From positions 1-16,564 of the forward strand of contig CALFNI010000162.1 in the NCBI GenBank assembly GCA_937902695.1: 16,564 nucleotides of DNA. Direction: 5' to 3'. This document shows positions 5,640 through 13,800 of this stretch, piece by piece; position 1 is the first letter of the stretch; each line of letters opens with the position of its first letter. The DNA comes from an uncultured Rhodanobacteraceae bacterium. Lineage in GTDB: Bacteria > Pseudomonadota > Gammaproteobacteria > Xanthomonadales > Rhodanobacteraceae. Under the pieces are notes generated by a model. That model did not search any database. It was not told the DNA's origin and was given only the letters and a program-made list of their open reading frames with translations. Made by a program: the position numbers and the translations under genes.

Positions 5640-8108
5640 CTAGTCGTCGAGCCCGTCGGCGAAGATCGGATCGCCGGGCGCGAGCAGCGTCACGGCGGAA
5701 CGGCTTGGCACGCCGTTGACGAACACCGTCACGAAGAGCGGTCCGTTGGGAAACTCGCCGAATGCGTCGGCGACCGAGCCGAACGAGACGTCGTCGAACG
5801 CTGTCGACGGATCGACGAAGAGCCACGTGACCTCTTCGTTGTCGGGGCGCATGACCTCGACGACGGGATAGTTGGTCGCGGATTCGCGCGTCCCGCCGCC
5901 CGACGCCTCGATGCCTGGCCTGAACCCCGCGCCGCTCGCGTCCAGCGGATTCGTGCCGGTCAGGAGCGGCGTCACCCGCGTCAGCGAAGGACGCCGGCTG
6001 GCGTCGATCGTCGTGTCGGCGTCGAATGTCTCCGCGCCAGCGAGCGGATCGGTGCCGTTGATGCTGCCGCCCGCGATCAGCACGCGGCCATCGGCAAGCA
6101 GCGTCGCGCTGTGCGCGGTCCGCTGCGGCGACATGCCGGCGACCGCGCTCCACGTGTCGGTCGACGGATCGTAGAGCTCGTCGGCCTGACCGCTCGACGC
6201 GCCACCGGCGGCCAGCACCTCGCCGTTTCGCAACAGCGTCGCCGAGTGCCCCGCGCGCGCGACGACGAGATCGCCGGCGGGACTCCAGGTGTCGCTCCCG
6301 GGATCGTAAAGCTCGGCGCTCGACAGCGCATGCGTACTGTCGTTGCCGCCCGATACCAGCACACGTCCGTCGGCGAGCAGCGTCGCGCGATGCTGGAAGC
6401 GCGGCGTCGCAAGGCTCGCGCCGGGCCGCCACGTATCGGTCGCGGGATCGTAGATCTCGACGCTTGCGAAGATCGCGAAGGTGCCGAATCCGCCGACGAC
6501 CAGCACCCTGCCGTCCTTGAGCAGCGTCGCCGTGTGATAGAAGCGCGGTGTCGCAAGCGCAGCCGCCGCCTGCCAGCGCGTCGAGCGTGGATCGTAGAGC
6601 TCCGCGCTGCCGAGCGTGGTTCCGTTGAAGGCGAGACCGCCCGCGACGAGCACGCGGCCGTCCGGGAGCAGCGTCGCACTGTGCAGCTCTCGCGCCGCCG
6701 CCAGCGAACCGACGGGACTCCATGCGTCGGTGCCGAGCCGATACCGCTCGGCGGTATCGAGCACGTTCGTCGAGCCTTCGCCGCCGACGACCAGCACCTC
6801 GCCGTTCTGCAGCAAGGTCGCCGTGTGATAGAAGCGCGGCGTATGCAGCACGCCGGAACTCGTCCAGGTGTCGCTGTCGGCGTGGTATCGCTCGGATGCG
6901 CCGACGATGTCTGCCGGACCCCGGCTGCCGCCGGCGATCAGCACGTCGCCGTTGCCGAGCAGCGTCGCCGAATGCCCGAAACGCGACATCGCGAGATCGC
7001 TCGCTGACGTCCACGCGGTGGTCGACGCGTCGTAGCGCTCCGAGCTCGTCTCCGGCGAACCCGCTGCGTTCATGCCGCCCGTCACGAGCAGCTGTCCATT
7101 GGCGAGGAGCACGGCACCGTGCCTGTCGCGCGCAACGAGCAGCGCGCCGGCGCGTGTCCACGCCGCGCTTGCGGGATCGAAGGTTTCGGCTGTCGCGATC
7201 GGCCCCTGCGCGGCGAGGCCGCCCGTGACGATCACGTCGCCGTTCGGCAGCAGCGTCGCGGTTTCGTCGGCGCGCGCGTCGGCGAGCGAGCCGACGGTCG
7301 TCCACGCGTCGCTCGCCGGATCGTAGAGCTCCGCGCTCCGAAGGTAGGTGCCGCCGTCCGAGCCGCCGGCGACGAGCACGTGTCCGTTCGGAAGCAGCAC
7401 CGCCGAATGATGCGCGCGCGCGACGGAGAGATCGCGCGCGGAGGTCCAGCCGTTGCTCGACGGATCGTACAACGCGGCACCGGCGAGACTCGCGCCGTTC
7501 GCTTCGCCGCCGACGACGAGCACGCGACCGTCGGGCAGCAGCGTCGCCGTGTGTCCGCTGCGTGCGTCGGGCATGTCGCCCGCCGCGGACCACGCGCCGG
7601 TCGACGGATCGAACAGCGCTGCGCTGTCGATCGGGCCTGCGTCGTCGGTGCCGCCGGCGAGGAGGACTCGGCCGTCGCGGAGCAGCGTCGCTGTCGCATG
7701 CGCGCGCGGATGGGAGAGGCTCGCGGCATTCGACCATGCGTCGCTCGCCGGATCGTAGATCTCGACGGCGTCGGTTACCGCTCCGGCGTGCGTCCCGCCC
7801 GCGACGAGCAGGCGGCCGCTTTCGATGACCGTCGCCGTATGATCGGCGCGCGCGACCGCGAGCGCCGCCGCCGCGTGCCACTGGTCGAGCGACATGTCGT
7901 AGAGCGCGGTTGCTGACGTCGCCTGGCCGGACGCATCGATGCCGCCGACGACGATCGCCTTTCCCGAAGCGAGCACGCTGACCGAATGCGATGCCCGCGC
8001 CACGGGCAGATCGGCGGCGCCGTTCCATCCGGGCGCGGCCAGGGCTGCATTGCTGAGGAGGCCGAGCGCGAGCGCGACACGGCGGACATGCGACTTCGAG
8101 AACGGCAT
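5640..8108 (-). CDS. Exported 14-repeat Kelch-type beta-propeller protein
   Basis: From the ATG at 8106-8108 this is an 822-residue exported protein. A signal peptide (MPFSKSHVRR, then an Ala/Leu core ending ALA near residue 24) precedes 14 repeats of about 48 residues (about 40-712). Each follows the pattern H-x-ATLL-x-(D/N)G-x-VLV-x-GG, then a variable loop, then AE-(L/I)YDP-x-(S/T)-x-x-W and a turn ending in AR or PR(A/F). This is the bacterial Kelch / galactose-oxidase-type blade. A C-terminal domain of about 110 residues (beta-sandwich-like) ends in IFADGLDD. An upstream ATG at 8139-8141 adds 11 residues and has an AGGATGG at long spacing. I prefer 8108 because it gives a textbook signal peptide. 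No catalytic residues are apparent; a binding or structural role outside the cytoplasm is likely. Confidence 0.88.
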   Translation of the reverse strand: MPFSKSHVRRVALALGLLSNAALAAPGWNGAADLPVARASHSVSVLASGKAIVVGGIDASGQATSATALYDMSLDQWHAAAALAVARADHTATVIESGRLLVAGGTHAGAVTDAVEIYDPASDAWSNAASLSHPRAHATATLLRDGRVLLAGGTDDAGPIDSAALFDPSTGAWSAAGDMPDARSGHTATLLPDGRVLVVGGEANGASLAGAALYDPSSNGWTSARDLSVARAHHSAVLLPNGHVLVAGGSDGGTYLRSAELYDPASDAWTTVGSLADARADETATLLPNGDVIVTGGLAAQGPIATAETFDPASAAWTRAGALLVARDRHGAVLLANGQLLVTGGMNAAGSPETSSERYDASTTAWTSASDLAMSRFGHSATLLGNGDVLIAGGSRGPADIVGASERYHADSDTWTSSGVLHTPRFYHTATLLQNGEVLVVGGEGSTNVLDTAERYRLGTDAWSPVGSLAAARELHSATLLPDGRVLVAGGLAFNGTTLGSAELYDPRSTRWQAAAALATPRFYHTATLLKDGRVLVVGGFGTFAIFASVEIYDPATDTWRPGASLATPRFQHRATLLADGRVLVSGGNDSTHALSSAELYDPGSDTWSPAGDLVVARAGHSATLLRNGEVLAAGGASSGQADELYDPSTDTWSAVAGMSPQRTAHSATLLADGRVLIAGGSINGTDPLAGAETFDADTTIDASRRPSLTRVTPLLTGTNPLDASGAGFRPGIEASGGGTRESATNYPVVEVMRPDNEEVTWLFVDPSTAFDDVSFGSVADAFGEFPNGPLFVTVFVNGVPSRSAVTLLAPGDPIFADGLDD
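5973..7991 (-). repeat. 14 tandem Kelch repeats of about 144 bp
   Basis: Fourteen degenerate tandem units of about 144 bp encode the Kelch blades. Each unit contains a near-constant block for the ATLL...GRVLV..GG strand pair, seen on the plus strand as variants of GACGAGCACGCGGCCGTC and AGCAGCGTCGC, and a second block for the YDP...W strand. The units are similar enough at DNA level for recombination to change copy number. Confidence 0.85.
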
Positions 8109-8215
8109 CGGAACTTCACTGCACGCGACGGACAACGACATGCATCAGACACCATCCTGCGCGGCCGCGCTGGTGACTGCGTCGCAGCTCGCGAAGCCGT
8201 TTCCAATGAATTGTT

Positions 8216-8259
8216 ACGGGAAACAGATATTTTCCCGTTCGCGGCACTCGCACTATAGT
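8216..8259 (+). promoter_or_regulatory. GFA gene promoter with overlapping inverted repeat
   Basis: A -10-like TATAGT lies at 8254-8259 (five of six consensus bases). The 17-base-spaced -35 position (TTTCCC, 8231-8236) falls inside the right arm of a perfect 8-bp inverted repeat, ACGGGAAA (8216-8223) / TTTCCCGT (8231-8238), with a 7-base AT-rich spacer. Transcription would start at about 8266-8267, that is at the ATG of the GFA gene. The dyad over a poor -35 suggests a regulator binding site. Confidence 0.5.
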
Positions 8260-8266
8260 CATCCCC

Positions 8267-8695
8267 ATGCGCATCGCCGGCAGCTGCCATTGCGGCAACA
8301 TCGCATACGAGCTCGACTGGAAGCCGGATCCGGCCGGGATTCCGGCCCGTGCCTGCACATGCACGTTCTGCACGCGCCACGGCGGGGTCTGGACGTCGTG
8401 CCCGGGCGGGTCGCTTCGCATTCGCGTGCGCGACCGCGCGCGCATGTCCGATTACGCGTTCGGCACCGGCACGGCCGCATTTCATGTCTGCGCCGCGTGC
8501 GGGGTCGTGCCGGTCGTGACGAGCCGCGTCGACGGGCGCCTCTACGCAGTGGTCAACGTCAATACGTTCGACGGCGTCGATCCGGCGCTCCTGCGTCCCA
8601 TGTCGGCCAATCTCGACGGCGAGGCCGCATCCGAGCGGCTGGCGCGACGCGCGCGGAACTGGATCGCCGACGTCGCGTTCGAAGACGCGGATTAG
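8267..8695 (+). CDS. GFA/CENP-V family zinc-binding protein
   Basis: This 142-residue protein has the GFA (glutathione-dependent formaldehyde-activating enzyme-like) / CENP-V fold. All family zinc ligands are visible: C7 and C9 (CHCG), C30, C32 and C35 (CTCTFC), and C75 and C78 (CAAC). Length is normal. Despite the family name, most members have no proven activity with formaldehyde, so the substrate is unknown; glutathione-thiol adduct chemistry is the usual suggestion. The ATG at 8267 has no Shine-Dalgarno. A -10-like TATAGT ends only 7 bases before it, so the mRNA may be leaderless. It diverges from the Kelch gene and is followed after 55 bases by the transglycosylase gene. Confidence 0.9.
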   Translation: MRIAGSCHCGNIAYELDWKPDPAGIPARACTCTFCTRHGGVWTSCPGGSLRIRVRDRARMSDYAFGTGTAAFHVCAACGVVPVVTSRVDGRLYAVVNVNTFDGVDPALLRPMSANLDGEAASERLARRARNWIADVAFEDAD

Positions 8696-8750
8696 CACGC
8701 ATTCATCGGCACTGCGGCCCAATGGACCGCCCGTACCCACAAGCGAGGAT

Positions 8751-9542
8751 ATGAGCCCGGCCCGCCTGCTGCTGCTGCTGCTCCTGATCGTGGTGATGAC
8801 GGCGAGCCCGGAGGCCCGGGCACGCACGGTATGGCGTTGCCTGCGCGACGGCACGGTCAGCCTTTCGACCGCGCCCGAGCCCGGCTCGAAGTGCACGGCG
8901 AACACGCTCGACGACGGCGCGGCCGCGCTCCCGAACCTCTGGGGCGCGCTCGGCGTCTTCCATGGCACGCTCTACCGGCGCGAGCAGGACGGCAGGACCG
9001 TCTATGGCACGCGCAACCTGCCGGGATCGACGCCGATGCAGACGTTCACGGTCGCGACGCCGCCGTCGTCGTCGGCGCACATTGGCCTCGGTCACGCCGG
9101 CAAGCCCGAGATCAACATGTTCAAGCGCGAGTTTGCCGGCGCCGCGCGCGCGACGGGCGTCGACGAAGCGTGGCTGCGCGCCATCGCGCACGCCGAGAGC
9201 GATTACGCCGCCGACGCGGTTTCGGTGAAAGGCGCCAAGGGCGTCATGCAGCTGATGCCGGAAACGCTCGGCGACTACGGCGTGAAGGATCCCTTCTCGG
9301 CGAAGCAGTCGATCCTGGCCGGCGCGAAGCTCCTGAAGGCCCTTGAAGACCAGTACGGCGGCGACCGCGTGCTGGCCGCGGCCGCATACAACGCCGGCGC
9401 CGGCGCCGTCGCGCAATATGGCGGCGTGCCGCCGTACGTCGAGACGCAGGACTACGTCGCGAAAGTCAGCACGCTCTATGCGCGCTACCGGCAGGCGATG
9501 GGCCTGCCGCCGCGATCCGTGCAGCTCGAACCCGCGCAATGA
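8751..9542 (+). CDS. Periplasmic SLT-type lytic transglycosylase
   Basis: This 263-residue protein has a signal peptide (MSPARLLLLLLLIVVM, cleavage near residue 21-25). A short N-terminal module follows (about 26-100, starting TVWRCLRDGTVSLS, with Cys30 and Cys48 likely disulfide-bonded). The SLT goose-lysozyme-like catalytic domain spans about 118-250. The catalytic glutamate is E149 (AIAHAESDY), followed by GAKGVMQLMPET (161-172), AYNAGAGAV (212-220) and ETQDYV (231-236), all hallmark motifs. The enzyme would cleave the MurNAc-GlcNAc bond of peptidoglycan to a 1,6-anhydro product. The N-terminal module resembles the DUF4124-like segment seen ahead of SLT domains in related bacteria. The ATG at 8751 has a GCGAGG ribosome binding site. 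It may be co-transcribed with the GFA gene. Confidence 0.92.
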   Translation: MSPARLLLLLLLIVVMTASPEARARTVWRCLRDGTVSLSTAPEPGSKCTANTLDDGAAALPNLWGALGVFHGTLYRREQDGRTVYGTRNLPGSTPMQTFTVATPPSSSAHIGLGHAGKPEINMFKREFAGAARATGVDEAWLRAIAHAESDYAADAVSVKGAKGVMQLMPETLGDYGVKDPFSAKQSILAGAKLLKALEDQYGGDRVLAAAAYNAGAGAVAQYGGVPPYVETQDYVAKVSTLYARYRQAMGLPPRSVQLEPAQ

Positions 9543-9629
9543 GCGCCGGGCAACGCGCCGGCGATGGTGGTAGGCTTTTCGCGTGGCAAGCCGAGCGCAC
9601 GTCGCAGTAAACCGCGGGAGACAGACGAC

Positions 9630-9833
9630 ATGACCCAGCCACGACAGCTCCTCGATCAGGACGACGAGCCCGACCTGCCCGACGATCTCGTCGAGAACAT
9701 CGAGGAAACGCCGGGCGAGGAAGACGACTTCGGCGACGAGACGCAGTTCGACGACGAGTTCGAGACCGAGGAAGGCCTCGGGCAGGACGAGTTCATCGAG
9801 CCGCGGCGCGAGGTCGACGAAAAAATCGACTGA
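9630..9833 (+). CDS. Small very acidic hypothetical protein
   Basis: This 67-residue protein is nearly half Asp plus Glu, for example GEEDDFGDETQFDDEFETEE in its middle. It has no cysteine and almost no hydrophobic core, and is probably disordered. The ATG at 9630 is chosen over an in-frame ATG at 9564 because GGGAG (9616-9620) sits about ten bases before it and the extra 22 residues are basic and unlike the rest. It follows the transglycosylase gene by 87 bases and converges on the receiver gene with an 18-base gap. Function is unknown; such proteins can act as nucleic-acid mimics or ion-binding proteins, but nothing here proves that. Confidence 0.72.
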   Translation: MTQPRQLLDQDDEPDLPDDLVENIEETPGEEDDFGDETQFDDEFETEEGLGQDEFIEPRREVDEKID

Positions 9834-9851
9834 CCTCTGCGCGGCGCGGCG

Positions 9852-10250
9852 TCAGAGCGCCGACTTGATCGCCTGCATTTCCTGCGTGCGCCGGATCATC
9901 GCCAGCAGCATCGACACCGGCGCGGGCTTGCCGAGGAAGTCGTGGAAGCCTGCGTCCCAGGCGAGCGCGCTCGCCTGCTCGTCCGATCGGCCGGTGACCG
10001 CGACGAGTCGCGTGTCGGCGAGCTCGGGATCGGCGCGAAGGCGCCGCGCGACTTCGTAGCCGTCGATGCCCGGCATCTCGAGGTCGATCAGCGCGACGCC
10101 GGGGCGTAGTTCCTTGCAGAGCGCGACGGCGGCGAGCCCGTCGTTGCAAATGCGCACCGTATAGCCGCGCGATTCGAATGTCGCCGCGAGCGCTTCGCAG
10201 ACCTCGAGATCGTCGTCGGCAATCACGATGACGTTGTCGTTCGTTCGCAT
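9852..10250 (-). CDS. Single-domain response regulator (CheY-like receiver)
   Basis: This 132-residue protein consists only of a receiver domain. The acidic pocket is D12-D13-D14 (VIVIADDD), the phosphoacceptor is D56 (ALIDLEMPGIDG), the switch threonine is T86 (AVTGRS) and the conserved lysine is K108 (LGKPA). All are intact, so it should accept a phosphoryl group from a histidine kinase and act by protein-protein contact. No kinase gene is adjacent and no output domain is fused, so its partner is elsewhere in the genome. The ATG at 10248-10250 has only a weak purine-rich upstream sequence. A Lys-Ser-Ala-Leu tail ends the protein. Start, length and motifs are typical. Confidence 0.93.
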   Translation of the reverse strand: MRTNDNVIVIADDDLEVCEALAATFESRGYTVRICNDGLAAVALCKELRPGVALIDLEMPGIDGYEVARRLRADPELADTRLVAVTGRSDEQASALAWDAGFHDFLGKPAPVSMLLAMIRRTQEMQAIKSAL

Positions 10251-10338
10251 GCGGCCCCGCTGGCGGCACAGTTCGGCGGACTCTACTCCGTTTCATCGCG
10301 ACCGCCTTTGCTGAGCTCGCCGTTCAGGTGTCCGCGTC

Positions 10339-10557
10339 ATGCCGCGGTGCAGCGAAGACCTGGAGCGCCCCCGCGTCAACCTTTCGCCGGCCGCATCGCA
10401 TCGGTTCAACGCGGCCGTCGCGACGGGCTACGCGGAAGGCACGCTGCGCTTCGATGCAGGCGCATTCGCGCCGCTCAGGTTCATGGCCTCTTTATTCCCG
10501 ATGGCCGCGCTGGACGCACCGCTCGGCGAAGAGAAAGTCGGGCGCGAACGCTGCTGA
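10339..10557 (+). CDS. Doubtful small ORF or gene remnant
   Basis: This 72-codon ORF starts MPRCSEDLERPRVNLSPAAS and contains a moderately hydrophobic stretch APLRFMASLFPMAAL (about residues 43-58), then ends LGEEKVGRERC. About four fifths of its codons end in G or C, which is gene-like, and CAGGTG lies some 10 bases before the ATG. I recognise no family. It could be a real short gene, or the remains of a longer one, since other frames remain open beyond its TGA. Low confidence. Confidence 0.25.
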   Translation: MPRCSEDLERPRVNLSPAASHRFNAAVATGYAEGTLRFDAGAFAPLRFMASLFPMAALDAPLGEEKVGRERC

Positions 10558-10736
10558 TCTACGTGCACGACGCGACGAATTACGCGACGTTCCTGCGCGT
10601 CAAGCGCAACGTTTGCGCGTTCATCATCGCGCGAACACGACGAACGACGCGTCGTCGATATGCCATTGGTCATCGCCGACTGTACAAAACAGCCGATTCA
10701 TGCAAACAGCCGAGCAGAAATTGCGTCCCGGGACCG

Positions 10737-10764
10737 TTGCATAAACGAACGGTTACGCGATAAG
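10737..10764 (+). promoter_or_regulatory. Possible sigma-70 promoter of the subtilase gene
   Basis: TTGCAT (10737-10742) is followed after 16 bases by GATAAG (10759-10764), within a locally AT-rich patch. The -35 position overlaps an inverted repeat ACCGTT (10733-10738) / AACGGT (10748-10753). The transcript would have a leader of about 120 bases before the subtilase ATG. Agreement with consensus is modest. Confidence 0.33.
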
Positions 10765-10894
10765 TTCGGCGAGTTGCGCTCGCGCGACGCGTGCGCGGCC
10801 GTGCATGGGAGAACCCTCCCGTTTCATTGCCCTGCGGAGACGCGGCGACGCGTTCCCCGCATGGCGTTGCCTTGCTTTCATGTTGGAGAGTGGA

Positions 10895-13800
10895 ATGAAG
10901 CAGTTGTTACGTTCGAATGCGCTCGCCTCCGCCGTAGGTCTTGCGCTGGCAGCGGCGATGTTCCAGTCGTCCGCCCCTGTCGAGGCCGCGCCGTTGGTCG
11001 CATCGCAGCAGGCGATCGGTGCCGAGACTTACATCGTAAAGTTCAGTGAAGACGGCCTCCTCTACTACCAGGGCACCGTGCAGGGTCTGGCAGCGACGGG
11101 CCACGCGCTGACCGCGCGCGCGCAGAAGCTCGACGTGCACTCGGCCGCCGCCGAGGCGTACGGCAACTACCTCGCGACGCAGCGCGCGACGCACGTCGCG
11201 GCCATCGAGTCGACGCTCGGCCGCACGCTCGCCATCGCGCACAGCTATTCGATCACGCTGAACGGCATCGCCGCCGACATGACGGCCGACGAAGCCGCAC
11301 GCATCGCGTCAGTGCCGGGCGTCGCCGAAGTCCGCCGCGCGGGCTTCGAGAAACTGGCGACGTTCCGCGGTCCGAAGTTCATCGGCGCCGACAAGATCTG
11401 GGACGGCACCGACACGCCCGGCAACGTCGGCACGCGCGGCGAAGGCGTCGTCGTCGGCGATCTCGACGGCGGCACGAACAGCGATCATCCCTCGTTCGCG
11501 AACGACGGCATCTGCGGCTTCTCGGGCGCTCAGCCCAAGCTCGTCGCCGTCGACTGCTCGACCAGCAGCGCGAACCATTGCACCGGCCCGAATCCCGAAG
11601 CGAACCCGGGCTTCGGCCACGGCGTGCACACCTCGAGCACGGCGGCCGGCAACACGATCGACAATACCGCCAGCCCGGCGCCGGGGCTGCCCGACGGCGT
11701 CTCGATGTCCGGCGTCGCGCAGTGCGCGGCGATCCACCAGTACAAGGTCTGCCAGACCGACAGCTGCAGCGGAGCGGCGATCCTCGCCGGCATCCAGAAC
11801 GCGATCGCGGACCAGGTCGACGTCGTCAACTTCTCGATCTCGGGCGGCACCAGCCCGTGGAACGACAACGACCGCAACTTCCTCGACATGATCAACGCCG
11901 GCATCTTCGTCGCCGCCGCGGCCGGCAACCTGCAGAGCGGCGAGACCGATCCGACGAGCAAGGTGAACCATCTCGGCCCGTGGATGACCACGGTCGCCGC
12001 CTCGACACAGGACGAAGTGCTGAGCCCGATCCTCGCCGTCGTCGGCCCCGGCACGCCGCCGGCCGAGATCAGCGCGATTCCGCTGACGCCCGGCAGCACG
12101 ACTGTCGGCGCACCGACGCTCGCCGGCAATCCGATCAAGTCGTACCCGGCGAACCTCGCCGGCTGCACCGACCACGGCGGCTTCCCTGCCGGCACGTTCA
12201 CGGGCGCGATCGCGGTCGTGCGCCGCGGCGCGAGCGAGCAAGGCGGCACGGCGTGCTCGTTCACCGAGAAGATCACCAACGCCGCGAACGCGGGCGCGAT
12301 CATGGTCGTCGTCGCCAACAACCAGGTCGGCTCGATCTCGATGGACACGACCGGCGCGCCGAACGTGCCGGCGTACAGCATCGACAAGGCGCCGGGCGAT
12401 GCGCTGATCACGTTCGTCGGCGCTAACGAAGACACCGCGACGGCCGATACGGTGCCGTCCGGCATCGGCAACCTGCAGGGCGACGTGCTCGCGAACTTCA
12501 GCTATCGCGGGCCGACGCTCGGCCAGTACGCCGACGAGACCAAGCCCGATATCACCGCGCCCGGCGTCAATATCTACGCCGCGCTCGACGATCAGGACGG
12601 CAACTACGGCCTGATGAGCGGCACCTCGATGGCGACGCCGCATGTCACAGGTTCGGCCGCGCTGATCCGCGCCGTGCATCCGGACTGGACGCCGACCGAG
12701 GTCAAGTCCGCGCTGCTGACGACGGCGACCAACGCCGACGGCACGCAGGAAGACGGCACCACGACGTGGACGATCGATCAGGTCGGCCACGGCCGCGTGG
12801 ACCTGACCAAGGCCGCGCTCGCGGGCCTCACGATGGACGAGACGGGCGCGCATTATCTCGCCGCCAATCCGAGCGGCGGAACGATCGAGATCCGCGATTT
12901 GAACCTGCCGAACGTGCGCAACGCAGCGTGCGACTCGGCGGGTTGCACGTGGACGCGCACGGTCACGAACCGCCTCGCGAGCCAGGGCAGCTGGAACGCA
13001 TCGTTCACGCTGAGCAGCGGCGATGCATCGGTGGACGTCTCGCCGTCGAGCTTCACGCTCGCGCCGGGTGCCTCGCAGACGCTCACGATCACGGCGACGC
13101 CGTCGCAGACCGACGTGGACAACTTCGCGTTCGGCAACGTCGTGCTGCACGAATCGAACGGCGCGTCGCCCGACCAGCATCTCACCGTCGCGGTCAAGCC
13201 GGCCGGCCTTCCGCCGCCCCCGACGCTGTGCAATGCCGGCGCGTGCGTCCTCAAGATCGACAACCACCAGGACAGCGACGCCAACATCAACGCGATCGGC
13301 GCCGGTCCCGGCACGTACTTCGTCTGGCTGAACCGCTTCACGCCGGACCCGGCCGATTATCCGTTCACGCTGACCAACGTGCAGACGGTCTTCGTCGGTG
13401 ACCTCAGCGGCGGCGGCGTCGGCGCGGTCGTCGGCGAGACGTTCGATGTCTACGTCTACCAGGACAACGACACCGATCCGTCGAACGGCGCGACGCTCGT
13501 CGCGGCGGTGCACGACGTCGCCGTCGCCGATCCGCTCGGCGCCCTGCAGACGATCACGCTGCCGAACGGCGGTGTCGAGCTCGATGGGCCGGGCGACGTG
13601 CTGATCGCGCTCGAGTACCACGGCGCGCAGGGCGGCAGCCCGGCGACGGCGGACACGAGCGGCACGTACCAGGCGCGCTCGTGGATCGGCATGGTCCACC
13701 AGGACGGCATCAACGCGCCGACCGGCACCGACCAGATCTTCGCCGACGGCTTCGACGGCGCGACGGGCCCGACCGGCCCCGATCTCGCCCAGGAGGAGCT

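Larger units (their letters stand above)
10251..10894. other. 644-base region with little coding evidence
   Basis: The region between the receiver and subtilase starts has open frames on both strands, but nearly all translate to Arg/Ser-rich shadow sequence. The best forward candidate is 10339-10557 (listed separately). The stretch from about 10640 to 10770 is markedly richer in A+T than its surroundings and contains a 12-bp palindrome ACGACGCGTCGT (10644-10655), a 10-bp palindrome GTCCCGGGAC (10725-10734) and a possible promoter at 10737-10764. Confidence 0.4.

Noticed and set aside
5331..7007. A 558-codon plus-strand frame opposite the Kelch repeats
   Set aside because: Periodic composition mirrors the complementary Kelch repeat; it overlaps two well-supported genes.
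5973..7991. Regular repeats considered as a CRISPR array
   Set aside because: Units are about 144 bp, degenerate, in one open frame and encode Kelch blades; no short identical repeats with unique spacers.
5440..8028. An 862-codon minus-strand frame overlapping the Kelch gene
   Set aside because: It is an Arg-rich frame-shifted shadow of the Kelch repeats, without signal peptide or family motifs.
9544..9563. Six-bp inverted repeat CGCCGG/CCGGCG just after the transglycosylase stop
   Set aside because: Short stem with an 8-base loop and no adjacent T-tract; too weak to call a terminator.
10644..10655. Perfect 12-bp palindrome ACGACGCGTCGT
   Set aside because: Several 12-bp palindromes are expected by chance in 16.5 kb; without conservation data it is not listed as a site.
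11309..13699. Long minus-strand frame opposite the subtilase
   Set aside because: Arg/Asp/Val-rich shadow with no motif; the opposite strand encodes a complete S8 protease with its triad.
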